Shown here piece by piece: positions 45,446 through 58,616 of a stretch of 64,000 nucleotides of DNA. The notes beneath the pieces were generated by a model that saw nothing but the letters and a program-made list of their open reading frames with translations, searched no databases and was not told the DNA's origin. The position numbers and the translations under genes were made by a program. The stretch comes from Methylocella silvestris BL2 (GTDB taxonomy: Bacteria > Pseudomonadota > Alphaproteobacteria > Rhizobiales > Beijerinckiaceae). Location: the NCBI RefSeq assembly GCF_000021745.1, contig NC_011666.1, forward strand, positions 2,366,501 through 2,430,500. Direction: 5' to 3'. Position 1 is the stretch's first letter. Every line of letters begins with the position of its first letter.

Positions 45446-47062
45446 TTAGAGCGGGCCGAGACCCAGACTGTCGTAGAGAGCGCGCAGGACGGCGGGCAGC
45501 GATTCGGGCAAATCCTCGGAGATCAGCCCGACGCCGAATTGGCGCGCCGCCGCCCCATGCAGCCAGACGGCGGCGGAGGCCGCCTCGAAGGGCGGCATAG
45601 CTTGCGCGCACAGGCCGCCGATCATGCCGGCGAGAACATCGCCCGAGCCGGCGGTGGCGAGCCAGGGCGGCGAGAGATCGTCGATCGTCGCGCGCCCATC
45701 CGGATCGGCGACGACGGTGTCGGGGCCTTTCAGCAGCACGACGGCGCCGGTCAGCACCGCCGCAGCCCGCGCCCGCGTGAGCTTCGAGCCGGAGCGCAGG
45801 TTTTTGAGCGCCTCGCACGCGGCCTCGGGCTGGAGGCGGGGCCCGGCATAGCGATCGGCGTCGTCGGGCGAGGCGCCGTCAAACAGCCGCGCGAATTCGC
45901 CGTCATGGGGCGTCAGAACGACCGGCGCGCCTGAGGCGCGGATCGCCTGCCCGAGTTCGGCCGCCGCGCCCTTGAAGCTCGACAGAGCGTCGGCGTCGAG
46001 CACGATCGCGCGGGGCGAGGGATCGGCCGTTGCGGCCGCGAGCGCGGTCGTCACGAGGGCCCGCGTCGCGGCGCCGACGCCAAGTCCAGGACCGAGCACG
46101 AGCGCGTTCTTGCGCCTGTCGGCGAGAATCGCCGCCAGTTCCTCGGGCCCGTCACAGGGCGTTGTCATGATAGCGGTCAGCGCCGCGGCGTGGACCGCCA
46201 GCGCGTCGCGCGGGGTCGCGACCGTGACGAGCCCCGCCCCGGCGCGCAGCGCGCCCCTTGCCGCAAGCCGCGCCGCCCCGGTGTGCGCCAGCGAGCCGGA
46301 CAGGACAAGCGCATGGCCGCGCGAATATTTATGTCCCTCGATGGACGGAAACGGCAGCAGGCGGCCCCAGAGCTGCGGTCCATTCGCCGCCGTTTTCGGG
46401 GCGATCGCCGCGAGCGCCTCCGCCCTGATGCCGATATCGGCCACGACGGTCTCGCCGCAGCAGATGCGTCCGGGCAAAAGTAGATGGCCGGGCTTGCGGC
46501 GGAAGAAGGTGATGGTGCGCGCCGCACGCACGGCGACGCCGCGAATCTCACCGCTGGTTCCATCGAGGCCCGAGGGCACGTCGACCGCGAGCGCCGGCTT
46601 CCTGCGCCGCGCCGACCACTCATTGAGGCGGAGCACGGCGTCGCGCGCCGCCCCGTCGAGATCGCGCGCGATGCCGGCGCCAAACAACGCGTCAATCGCA
46701 ACATCTGCGCTTTCGAGATCGAGCGCCTCAAGCGCCGAGACGTCGCCATCCCACGCAGCCGCAGCGGTCGCGGCGTCGCCATGCAGCGCCTCGCGCGGCC
46801 CAAGCAAGCCGAGCGTCACGGAAAAGCCGCGCGCCTTGAGGAGCCGCGCCGCGACGAAACCGTCGCCGCCATTGTTGCCGGGGCCGCACAACACGGCGAT
46901 CCGGCCGCCCTTCGGCGACAGCCGCGCGGCCTCGGCGGCGACAGCGGCGCCGGCGTTTTCCATCAGTTGATAGCCCGGCGTGCCGGAGGCGATGGTGAGC
47001 CGATCGGCTTCGCCCATTTCCGCATTGGTCAACAATTCGGGCGGAAGGTTTTGAAAGCTCAT
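45446..47062 (-). CDS. nnr: Bifunctional NAD(P)H-hydrate repair enzyme Nnr
   Basis: Nnr repairs hydrated NADH and NADPH: the N-terminal domain epimerises and the C-terminal domain dehydrates with ADP. From the ATG at 47062 the product is 538 residues. The YjeF_N-type domain (about 1-215) contains LLTNAEMGEADRL and GPGNNGGDGFVAARLL. The kinase-like dehydratase domain (about 225-530) contains HKYSRGHALVLSGS, VLTPHDGEFARLF and the motif TAGSGDVLAGMIGGLCAQ. The family is almost always stand-alone; neighbours are opgC-like and hspQ. Confidence 0.94.
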   Translation of the reverse strand: MSFQNLPPELLTNAEMGEADRLTIASGTPGYQLMENAGAAVAAEAARLSPKGGRIAVLCGPGNNGGDGFVAARLLKARGFSVTLGLLGPREALHGDAATAAAAWDGDVSALEALDLESADVAIDALFGAGIARDLDGAARDAVLRLNEWSARRRKPALAVDVPSGLDGTSGEIRGVAVRAARTITFFRRKPGHLLLPGRICCGETVVADIGIRAEALAAIAPKTAANGPQLWGRLLPFPSIEGHKYSRGHALVLSGSLAHTGAARLAARGALRAGAGLVTVATPRDALAVHAAALTAIMTTPCDGPEELAAILADRRKNALVLGPGLGVGAATRALVTTALAAATADPSPRAIVLDADALSSFKGAAAELGQAIRASGAPVVLTPHDGEFARLFDGASPDDADRYAGPRLQPEAACEALKNLRSGSKLTRARAAAVLTGAVVLLKGPDTVVADPDGRATIDDLSPPWLATAGSGDVLAGMIGGLCAQAMPPFEAASAAVWLHGAAARQFGVGLISEDLPESLPAVLRALYDSLGLGPL

Positions 47063-47194
47063 GAGCGACCGGTCCCGTAGGCGCGGGTCCAATTGACATC
47101 AGCGGCGGCGCCGGGTACCGAAATGAGGTCCGGATGATCCGCTCTGGCGCCCGATGGGCCGCACCGGCGTCGATTTTGCCGCGGACGTGATTTC

Positions 47195-47524
47195 ATGAAG
47201 CCTCTTGTTGCGAAATTCGGCATAGGACAGGTCGTCAAGCACCGGAAATATCCTTTCCGGGGCGTGATCTATGACGTCGATCCGGTCTTCTCCAATACCG
47301 ACGAATGGTGGCAATCCATTCCGGAAGAAGTCCGCCCGCGCAAGGATCAGCCCTTCTACCACCTCTTTGCGGAGAATGCCGAGACCGAATATATCGCCTA
47401 TGTCTCGGAGCAGAATCTGCTGCCCGACACGTCGGGCGATCCGGTGCGCCATCCGCAAGTCGACGAGATTTTTACGAGAGCGCAGGACGGCGGCTATCAG
47501 ATCCGGACGGGCCGGCGCAACTGA
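47195..47524 (+). CDS. hspQ: Heat shock protein HspQ (YccV-type)
   Basis: HspQ is a small hemimethylated-DNA-binding-fold protein that modulates Lon-dependent proteolysis in enterobacteria. The 109-residue product begins AKFGIGQVVKHRKYPFRGVI and contains FSNTDEWWQSIPEEVRP and DQPFYHLFAENAETEYIAYV, the family core. No sigma-32-type promoter is obvious upstream. It is divergent from nnr and convergent with the K+ channel-like gene. Confidence 0.94.
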   Translation: MKPLVAKFGIGQVVKHRKYPFRGVIYDVDPVFSNTDEWWQSIPEEVRPRKDQPFYHLFAENAETEYIAYVSEQNLLPDTSGDPVRHPQVDEIFTRAQDGGYQIRTGRRN

Positions 47525-47539
47525 TCGGCGGCTCGGCGC

Positions 47540-48244
47540 TCAAGATCTGCTGGAGCGTTCGGACAGTTCGAGCGTGACGAGGCGGGCGAGAAGCGTCGCC
47601 GGAAATAGCTGGCCGACAATCGCTTCAAGATTGGCGAGCGAGCGAGCAACCGGATGCACCGGGACGATGTCGCCATAGCCGACCGATGTCAGCGTCGTGA
47701 AGCTGAAATAGATCACGCGGCTGGCAAGGCCGCGCATTTCGGTTGCGTCGAGGTTTGAGATCGCGCCGGGCGACGCAAGGGCGACCACCGTAAACAGTCC
47801 GGCGAAGGTCATGCCGATCGTCAGATACAAGAGCACCGCGCCATTGATGCGGTGAATGGTGATCTTGCCCGGCGCAAACACCGCCTGCGTGACGACGACG
47901 ATCAGCACGGCGTCAATGATTAGCGTGGCGACGGCGTCGAGATAAAGATCGACGAAAGAGGGCGAGTTCGATCGGAGGACGATCGCCGCGGCCGCGACGC
48001 CAATGCCGAAGAGGAGCGCGACGATCACCGACCAGCGCCGTGATTGGGTCAGCGCGCAGCTTGCCAGCAACAGGACGACGACGAATCCGTAGCCCTCCGC
48101 CGAGATCGCGCCCGCCGCATGAAGCGGCACCACGATGAAAATCAGCGCAATCAGCAGAAGGGTCAGGATCGACAACAGCGGATCGCGGATCTCGTCGCGG
48201 CTTTTGGGCAGCGACAGACGCGCGCGGCGCCTTCTGATCGCCAT
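47540..48244 (-). CDS. Two-pore-helix ion channel family protein (K+ channel-like)
   Basis: The product (234 residues from the ATG at 48244) has six hydrophobic stretches. Near the C-terminus it has the potassium-channel selectivity filter, FTTLTSVGYGDIVPVHP, preceded by a pore-helix-like segment and followed by the last helix. No cytoplasmic RCK or cyclic nucleotide-binding domain is present. Proteins of this layout are often annotated as ion transport 2 domain proteins; potassium transport is likely but not proven. Four palindromic repeats lie directly upstream, between it and gyrA. Confidence 0.82.
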   Translation of the reverse strand: MAIRRRRARLSLPKSRDEIRDPLLSILTLLLIALIFIVVPLHAAGAISAEGYGFVVVLLLASCALTQSRRWSVIVALLFGIGVAAAAIVLRSNSPSFVDLYLDAVATLIIDAVLIVVVTQAVFAPGKITIHRINGAVLLYLTIGMTFAGLFTVVALASPGAISNLDATEMRGLASRVIYFSFTTLTSVGYGDIVPVHPVARSLANLEAIVGQLFPATLLARLVTLELSERSSRS

Positions 48245-48291
48245 GAGTCGCTCTGCTCCGCCCAAACTGACCGCCGCCTCTCGCTGTCGTT

Positions 48292-48506
48292 CAACGCATC
48301 ATGTCGATCCGAAAAGTCTGCAACTTCTCGGCATGATGTTTTTGTCTCAACGCATCATGTTCATCCGAAAAGTCTGCAACTTTTCGGCATGATGTCTTTG
48401 TTTCAACGCGTCATGTTCATCCGAAAAGTCTGCAACTTTTCGGCATGATGTTTTTGTCTCAACGCATCATGTTCATCCGAAAAGTCTGCAACTTTTCGGC
48501 ATGATG
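48292..48506. repeat. Four tandem 56-bp palindromic repeats
   Basis: Repeat units starting CAACGCATCATG (one with CGTC) are at 48292, 48348, 48404 and 48460, spaced exactly 56 bp; the fourth is cut short at 48506, next to the gyrA stop. Each unit contains CCGAAAAGT, a CTGC loop and ACTTTTCGG (CTTCTCGG in the first), flanked by CATCATG and CATGATG arms, so each can form a long hairpin. The sequence resembles known extragenic palindromes of Hyphomicrobiales; a tandem array is less usual. It may act on the gyrA 3' end or be a copy-amplified REP element. Confidence 0.9.
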
Positions 48507-51299
<2,793 letters not shown>

Positions 51300-51463
51300 T
51301 CCAGAAAATGAGCGAGTTAAGGGAGCAGATCAGGGCCAGCGGGCGAAGCGCCGCGCGGCCTGCGCCGGCCGAACCTAATCGACCGGACGACAAAACGCCA
51401 GCGCGCCGCGCAAGCTCAAGAAAACGTCATCAAAACAGCAGATTAACCTGCGGTCAACTCCGC

Positions 51464-51970
51464 CTAGAACGGAATGTCGTCGTCAATGATGTCGGCGACG
51501 CGGCTCGCCCCGGCTGCCGCCGGCCGGCGTTCAGGGGCGCGCTCCATCGGCGAGGAGCGCCCGAAACTCGACGAGGAATCCTCAAAGCCGCGATCGCCCT
51601 CGGCCTCGCTGCGGCCGCCGCGGCTGTCGAGCAGCGTCAGCTCGCCGCGAAAACGCTGCAGCACAATTTCCGTCACCTTGCGCTGATTGCCGTCCTTGTC
51701 GGTATATTCGCGCGTCTGCAACTGGCCCTCGACGTAAACCTTCGAGCCTTTCTTGCAATATTGATCCGCGATCTTGCCGAGATTTTCATTGAAAATCACG
51801 ATGTTATGCCATTCGGTGCGGTCTTTCCGCTCGCCCGTCGCCTTATCGCGCCAGGAATCCGTGGTGGCGAGGCTGAAGCTCACGACGGCGTCGCCGGAAT
51901 TCATCCGCCGCGTTTCGGGATCGCGGCCGAGATTGCCGATGAGAATGACCTTGTTGACGCTGCCCGCCAT
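51464..51970 (-). CDS. ssb: Single-stranded DNA-binding protein
   Basis: SSB coats single-stranded DNA in replication, repair and recombination. The 168-residue product has an OB-fold (SVNKVILIGNLGRDPETRR, then VSFSLATTDSWRD and WHNIVIFNENLGKIADQYCK), a flexible Ser/Arg/Pro linker, and the acidic partner-binding tip DDDIPF at the C-terminus. gyrA follows. About 190 nt upstream is a LexA box, so SOS control is likely. Confidence 0.97.
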   Translation of the reverse strand: MAGSVNKVILIGNLGRDPETRRMNSGDAVVSFSLATTDSWRDKATGERKDRTEWHNIVIFNENLGKIADQYCKKGSKVYVEGQLQTREYTDKDGNQRKVTEIVLQRFRGELTLLDSRGGRSEAEGDRGFEDSSSSFGRSSPMERAPERRPAAAGASRVADIIDDDIPF

Positions 51971-52157
51971 GCTGACGCTCCTGCAAAGCGGGGCGCCGCG
52001 TTCGACCCCTCCCGCTCGATTTAAGATTTCGCTTGTCGCATGATCTTAGCGGAAACGCCCCGCAACCGGCCCTCGATCACGCATCCGTCCACATAAAATA
52101 CGATTTCCACGCAAAATGCGACGCAGCCTTTGGCGCGAAGTCGGCGACCGCCCAGAT

Positions 52158-52172
52158 GTTCCACTTATGTTC
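52158..52172 (-). promoter_or_regulatory. LexA (SOS) box upstream of ssb
   Basis: The plus strand reads GTTC-CACTTAT-GTTC, the exact GTTC-N7-GTTC direct repeat (GAAC-N7-GAAC on the other strand) recognised by alphaproteobacterial LexA. It is 188 nt upstream of the ssb start and just past the 3' end of the dctA-like gene. In related bacteria this site lies in the shared ssb/uvrA promoter; here uvrA is 1.6 kb away with no such site nearby. Confidence 0.75.
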
Positions 52173-52222
52173 TAACATCCGCGCCGATGCGGCGCAAGTC
52201 CATTGCGTCGAAACACGGCGCC

Positions 52223-53551
<1,329 letters not shown>

Positions 53552-53762
53552 CCTGTCCTCCCGTTTTTCTTCTTCTTGAGTCTTTTGGCGGCGCGGCGGG
53601 CGCCGCGCTTTTGCAAGGCTTTCAGGATTTGGCCAAATTGCAATGGCAAAATGCGCGAAGCCCGCTAAATTAGCAGGAGGGCGCGACCTTCCGCGCAAGC
53701 TTCCGCGCGAGAGGCGGCCCTCTCGGCCGCGCTTGCGCTTGCTCAAAGTCAGACCGGAATCC

Positions 53763-56700
53763 ATGAAGTCATCGAAGCCGTCCGCCGGCAAAAAGGCGGG
53801 GTCGGTCTCGCGCAAGTCTGCGCCGCAGGCGCGTGAGCCCGAATCGCTCGAACAAAAGGCGCTGAAGCCCAAAAGGCCGGCGCAAAAGACGGCTGCGCCG
53901 CCGCAAGCCGCAACCCCGGCGAGCGCCCCCGCGGCGGCCGCCGGGCGGTCGATCGTCGTGCGCGGCGCGCGCGAGCACAATCTCAAAAACGTCGATCTGA
54001 CGATCCCGCGCGATCGGCTCGTCGTCTTCACCGGCCTTTCGGGCTCGGGCAAATCCTCGCTCGCCTTCGACACCATCTATGCGGAAGGCCAGCGCCGCTA
54101 TGTCGAATCGCTGTCGGCCTATGCGCGCCAGTTTCTGGAGATGATGCAAAAGCCCGACGTCGACCAGATCGACGGGCTGTCGCCGGCGATCTCGATCGAG
54201 CAGAAGACGACGTCGAAGAATCCGCGCTCGACCGTCGGCACCGTCACCGAGATCTACGACTATATGCGGCTCCTGTTCGCGCGCGTCGGCATTCCCTATT
54301 CGCCGGCGACTGGCCTGCCGATCGAGAGCCAGACGGTCAGCCAGATGGTCGACCGCGTCATCGCTTTGCCGGAGCGCACGCGGCTTTATCTGCTGGCGCC
54401 GGTGGTGCGCGGGCGGAAAGGCGAATATCGCAAGGAAATCGCCGAATTCATGAAGCGCGGCTTTCAGCGCCTCAAGATCGACGGGCAGTTTTACGAGATC
54501 GCCGACGCGCCGACGCTCGACAAGAAATTCAAGCATGACATCGACGTCGTGGTCGACCGCATCGCCGTGCGGCCCGACATCACGCCGCGCCTCGCCGACA
54601 GTTTCGAGACGGCGCTGGAGCTCGCCGACGGCATCGCCATCGCCGAATATGCCGACGAGCGCGACGAAAAGGGCGAGGCGAAGCGCGTCACCTTCTCGGC
54701 CAAATTCGCCTGCCCGGTGTCCGGCTTCACCATCCCCGAGATCGAGCCGCGGCTGTTCTCTTTCAACAATCCGTTCGGCGCCTGTCCGCATTGCGGCGGC
54801 CTCGGCTTCGAGCAGACGGTCGATCCGGAGCTGATCGTCCCCGACCCGAAACTCACCCTGCGCAAGGGCGCCATCGCGCCCTGGGCGCGCTCGAGCTCGC
54901 CCTATTACATGCAGACGCTGGAGGCGCTGGCGAAGCACTTCAAGTTCCGCCTCGACGCTCGTTTCGATTCCCTGCCGCAAGAGATCCGGGAAACGCTGTT
55001 CTACGGCTCGGGCAAGGAGCCGGTGCGCTTCGTCTATGAGGACGGCTATCGCTCGCATGAGACGAACAAGCCGTTCGAAGGCGTCATCCGCAATCTCGAG
55101 CGGCGCTATCGCGAGACCGAAAGCGAATGGTCGCGCGAGGAGATCGGCCGCTATATGACCGCCACGCCCTGCAGCGTCTGCCATGGCGCGCGGTTGCGTC
55201 CCGAAGCCCTCGCGGTCAAGATCGAAGGCCTCCATATCGGCGACGTCACCGCCTTTTCCGTGCGCGCCGCCAGCCAATGGTTCGAGACGCTTGGGGAAAA
55301 GCTCGACCCGAAACGGCGCGAGATCGCCGCCCGCATCCTGAAGGAGATCCGCGAGCGGCTTTCCTTCCTGATCGACGTCGGGCTCGACTATCTGACGCTC
55401 GGGCGCGGCGCCGGCACGCTCTCCGGCGGAGAGAGCCAGCGCATCCGCCTCGCCTCGCAGATCGGCTCGGGGCTGACCGGCGTGCTCTATGTGCTGGACG
55501 AACCGTCGATCGGCCTGCATCAGCGCGACAATGCGCGGCTGCTTGAAACGCTGCGGCGCCTGCGCGACCTCGGCAACAGCGTCATCGTCGTCGAGCATGA
55601 CGAGGATGCGATTTTAACGGCGGATCATGTCGTCGACGTGGGGCCCGGCGCCGGCGTTCATGGCGGCGAGATCGTCGCGCAGGGAACGCCCGCCGAGATT
55701 CTGGCCGATCCAAATTCGCTGACGGGACAATATCTCACCGGCGCGCGCGAGGTCGCCCCCTACCGCCCGCGCCGCAAATTCAATCGCGCCCGCACGCTCG
55801 ACATCGTCAACGCGAGCGGCAACAATTTGAAAAACGTTTCGACCTCGATCCCGCTCGGCCTGTTCACCTGCATCACCGGGGTCTCGGGCGGCGGCAAATC
55901 GACGCTCGTCGTCGACACGCTCTACAAGGCCGTTGCGCGAAAACTCAACGGCGCGGCCGAGCATCCCGCCCCGCATGAGCGCATCGACGGGCTGGAGCAT
56001 CTCGACAAGGTGATCGACATCGACCAGTCGCCGATCGGCCGCACGCCGCGCTCGAACCCGGCGACCTATACCGGCGCCTTCACGCCGATCCGCGAATGGT
56101 TCGCGGGACTGCCCGAGGCGAAGGCGCGCGGCTATCAGCCGGGGCGCTTCTCCTTCAACGTCAAGGGCGGGCGCTGCGAGGCCTGCCAGGGCGACGGCGT
56201 CATCAAGATCGAGATGCATTTTTTGCCCGACGTCTATGTCACCTGCGACGTCTGCAAGGGCAAGCGCTACGACCGCGAGACGCTGGAGGTGAAATACCGC
56301 CACAAATCGATCGCCGACGTGCTCGATATGACCGTCGAGGAAGCGGCCGATCTGTTCAAGGCGGCGCCCTCGATCCGCGAGAAAATGGCGACGCTGGCGC
56401 GCGTCGGCCTCGGCTATATCAAGGTCGGCCAGCAGGCCACAACTCTGTCCGGCGGCGAGGCGCAGCGCGTCAAGCTCGCCAAGGAGCTGTCGAAACGCTC
56501 AACGGGGCGAACGCTCTATATTCTCGACGAGCCAACGACCGGACTGCATTTCCATGACGTCGCCAAGCTCTTGCAGGTGCTGCAGGAGCTGGTCGATCAG
56601 GGCAACACCATTGTCGTCATCGAGCATAATCTCGAAGTCGTCAAAACCGCCGATTGGGTGATCGACCTTGGCCCCGAAGGGGGCGACGGCGGCGGCGAGA

Positions 56701-56813
56701 TCGTCGCCGAGGGAACGCCGGAGCAGATCGCCAAGGCCAAGGGCAGCTACACCGGCAAATTCTTGCGCGAGATGTTGGCGCGCCGCCCGGCCAGCGCGCG
56801 GGCGGCGGAATAG
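53763..56813 (+). CDS. uvrA: UvrABC excinuclease subunit A
   Basis: UvrA recognises bulky DNA lesions and loads UvrB. The product is 1016 residues from the ATG at 53763 (GGA about 5 nt upstream); the longer upstream frame is probably untranslated. An extra Lys/Ala/Pro-rich N-terminal extension of about 60 residues precedes the usual [20 protein letters not shown]. Both ABC modules are intact: [14 protein letters not shown] and [30 protein letters not shown] and [16 protein letters not shown]. Zinc-finger Cys pairs are [22 protein letters not shown] and CDVCKGKR. No LexA box is visible in the 210 nt upstream. Confidence 0.96.
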   Translation: MKSSKPSAGKKAGSVSRKSAPQAREPESLEQKALKPKRPAQKTAAPPQAATPASAPAAAAGRSIVVRGAREHNLKNVDLTIPRDRLVVFTGLSGSGKSSLAFDTIYAEGQRRYVESLSAYARQFLEMMQKPDVDQIDGLSPAISIEQKTTSKNPRSTVGTVTEIYDYMRLLFARVGIPYSPATGLPIESQTVSQMVDRVIALPERTRLYLLAPVVRGRKGEYRKEIAEFMKRGFQRLKIDGQFYEIADAPTLDKKFKHDIDVVVDRIAVRPDITPRLADSFETALELADGIAIAEYADERDEKGEAKRVTFSAKFACPVSGFTIPEIEPRLFSFNNPFGACPHCGGLGFEQTVDPELIVPDPKLTLRKGAIAPWARSSSPYYMQTLEALAKHFKFRLDARFDSLPQEIRETLFYGSGKEPVRFVYEDGYRSHETNKPFEGVIRNLERRYRETESEWSREEIGRYMTATPCSVCHGARLRPEALAVKIEGLHIGDVTAFSVRAASQWFETLGEKLDPKRREIAARILKEIRERLSFLIDVGLDYLTLGRGAGTLSGGESQRIRLASQIGSGLTGVLYVLDEPSIGLHQRDNARLLETLRRLRDLGNSVIVVEHDEDAILTADHVVDVGPGAGVHGGEIVAQGTPAEILADPNSLTGQYLTGAREVAPYRPRRKFNRARTLDIVNASGNNLKNVSTSIPLGLFTCITGVSGGGKSTLVVDTLYKAVARKLNGAAEHPAPHERIDGLEHLDKVIDIDQSPIGRTPRSNPATYTGAFTPIREWFAGLPEAKARGYQPGRFSFNVKGGRCEACQGDGVIKIEMHFLPDVYVTCDVCKGKRYDRETLEVKYRHKSIADVLDMTVEEAADLFKAAPSIREKMATLARVGLGYIKVGQQATTLSGGEAQRVKLAKELSKRSTGRTLYILDEPTTGLHFHDVAKLLQVLQELVDQGNTIVVIEHNLEVVKTADWVIDLGPEGGDGGGEIVAEGTPEQIAKAKGSYTGKFLREMLARRPASARAAE

Positions 56814-56819
56814 CGGCCC

Positions 56820-57731
56820 ATGACAGTGGAAAACAGGGAAGGCGTATTTGGCGCGCCGCCCGCGGAGCTTGCCGGGGCGGGCGCGGGCGCGATCCAATTC
56901 TCGCCGCTGGTCCCCGGCGCCGCGGCGCTCGAAGACCAAGCTGAAGCCTCGCTCGCCGCCATGACCATGCTCGCGCCGCCGGGGGCGCTGGAGCGCCGCC
57001 GCGCGCTGGCGCTCGCGCTGCGGGCGCTGGCGCCGGGCGCGGCGCTGGTCGCGTTGGCGCCAAAGGACAAGGGCGGCGCACGCCTCAAGACGGAGCTTGA
57101 GGGGTTTGGCTGCGCGGTCGAGGAGAGCTCGAAGCGCCATCACCGCATTTGCCGCGCTGAGCGTCCCGCCAAACCCGAGGGGCTGGAGCAGGCCATCGAA
57201 GAGGGCGCGCCGAGGTTTTGCCCTGAGACGGGGATTTGGTCGGAGCCCGGCGTCTTCAGCTGGAATCGCATCGATCCCGGCAGCCAGCTTCTCGCCGATT
57301 CCCTGCCCGCGCTGAAGGGCGAAGGCGCCGATCTTGGCTGCGGCGTCGGCTTTCTCGCCCGGCGCATGCTCGCTTCGCCGAAAGTTACGACGCTTCATTT
57401 GATCGACATCGACCGCCGCGCCATTGCCGCGGCGCGGCGCAATGTCGAGGATCCGCGCGCAACAATCATCTGGGCCGACGCGCGGGAAAGCGGCCTGAAG
57501 AATCTCGATTTTATCGTGACCAATCCGCCCTTCCATGACGCCGGCGAGGAAGATCGCGCGCTGGGACAGGCCTTTATCCGGCAGGCGGCTTCAATGTTGC
57601 GCAAGGGCGGCGCGCTGTGGCTCGTCGCCAACCGCCATTTGCCCTATGAGGGCGCTTTGAAACCTTTGTTCCGCGAGTTCGCGCCAAAAATCGAGGCGTC
57701 CGGCTATAAAGTCTTCGAAGCCATAAAATGA
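56820..57731 (+). CDS. RsmC-like class I methyltransferase (probable 16S rRNA guanine methyltransferase)
   Basis: This is a 303-residue protein with the two-domain layout of RsmC (16S rRNA m2G1207). A degenerate N-terminal methyltransferase half (LERRRALALALRALAPGAAL, then FGCAVEESSKRHHRICRA) is followed by the catalytic half with IWSEPGVFSWNRIDPGSQLL, motif I LGCGVGFLARRM, and the N2-guanine motif NPPFHD. It lies 6 nt after uvrA and overlaps the pseudouridine synthase gene by 4 nt. The specificity to G1207 is inferred from the family only. Confidence 0.85.
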   Translation: MTVENREGVFGAPPAELAGAGAGAIQFSPLVPGAAALEDQAEASLAAMTMLAPPGALERRRALALALRALAPGAALVALAPKDKGGARLKTELEGFGCAVEESSKRHHRICRAERPAKPEGLEQAIEEGAPRFCPETGIWSEPGVFSWNRIDPGSQLLADSLPALKGEGADLGCGVGFLARRMLASPKVTTLHLIDIDRRAIAAARRNVEDPRATIIWADARESGLKNLDFIVTNPPFHDAGEEDRALGQAFIRQAASMLRKGGALWLVANRHLPYEGALKPLFREFAPKIEASGYKVFEAIK

Positions 57732-58495
57732 CCGCGCCCGCCGACAAAATCCCCATGTTGCGGCTCGACCGGCTGCTCGCCAATCTCGGCTATGGCACGC
57801 GCACGCAGATGCAGGCGATGGCCCATGCAGGGCGCATAAAACTCGATGGCGCGGCGCTGCGCGATCCTGCGCTGCGCGTGGCGGCGACGCCTGAATTTTG
57901 CGCCCGCCTCAGCATCAACGGCGAAGCGCTCGATCCGCCGCCGGGCATGGTCATCGCGCTCAACAAGCCCCGCGGCGTCACCTGTTCGCGCAAGGAGGCG
58001 GGGCCGCTCGTCTTTGATCTGCTCCCGCCGCGGTTCCGTCTGCGCGAGCCGGCGCTCTCGACCGTCGGCCGGCTCGACAAGGACACCTCTGGCCTGTTGC
58101 TCATCACCGACGATGGCGCGCTGCTGCACCGGCTGATTTCCCCCAAACACAACATCGCCAAACGCTACTGCGCGAAACTTGCGCGGCCTCTGCGCGGCGA
58201 TGAGGCGGAGATCTTTGCTTCGGGCGAAATGATGCTGGACGACGAAGCCAAGCCGCTGCTTCCGGCGGTTTTGCGCGTGTTGTCCCCGACTGAGGCCGAG
58301 GTGAGCGTCACGGAAGGCCGCTATCACCAGATCCGCCGCATGTTTGCCGCCACAGGCAATCATGTGCTGGAGCTGCACCGCATGTCGATCGGCGATTTTG
58401 CGCTGCCGCTGACGCTAGCGCCGGGCGATTTCCTGCTGTTGCGCGCGAGCGAAGCGGAGGCGGCGGTGCGGGGGGAGGCGTTGCGCGCGGGATGA
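57728..58495 (+). CDS. RsuA/RluB-type pseudouridine synthase
   Basis: This enzyme isomerises uridine in rRNA. The 255-residue product has an N-terminal S4 RNA-binding domain (LDRLLANLGYGTRTQMQAMA) and a catalytic domain with the Asp motif VGRLDKDTSGLLLITDDG and VTEGRYHQIRRMFAATGNHV, the C-terminal signature of the RsuA branch. The length and sequence point to RsuA (16S U516) rather than RluB, but not firmly. It shares ATGA with the preceding rRNA methyltransferase gene, so the two 30S-modification genes form a unit with uvrA. Confidence 0.87.
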   Translation: MTAPADKIPMLRLDRLLANLGYGTRTQMQAMAHAGRIKLDGAALRDPALRVAATPEFCARLSINGEALDPPPGMVIALNKPRGVTCSRKEAGPLVFDLLPPRFRLREPALSTVGRLDKDTSGLLLITDDGALLHRLISPKHNIAKRYCAKLARPLRGDEAEIFASGEMMLDDEAKPLLPAVLRVLSPTEAEVSVTEGRYHQIRRMFAATGNHVLELHRMSIGDFALPLTLAPGDFLLLRASEAEAAVRGEALRAG

Positions 58496-58616
58496 CGAAG
58501 TTGCGTGATCTTACGCCGCGCCCGTCTTGCGCATGGCGGCCTTTGGAGCGCCGGTCGCTATAGGCCCTTCGCGGAGGTCGGCTATAGGATGCGGCTCCTG
58601 ATCTGGAGGCCGATTC

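Noticed and set aside
48044-48448. Plus-strand frames running into the 56-bp repeats
   Set aside because: They arise from repeat sequence and the antisense of the channel gene; the repeated MFIRKVCNFSA peptide is a by-product of the repeats.
48292-48506. CRISPR array
   Set aside because: The 56-bp units are contiguous without variable spacers, and there are no cas genes; they are tandem palindromic repeats.
53769-55598. 609-codon minus-strand frame opposite uvrA
   Set aside because: Antisense of uvrA with no recognisable domain.
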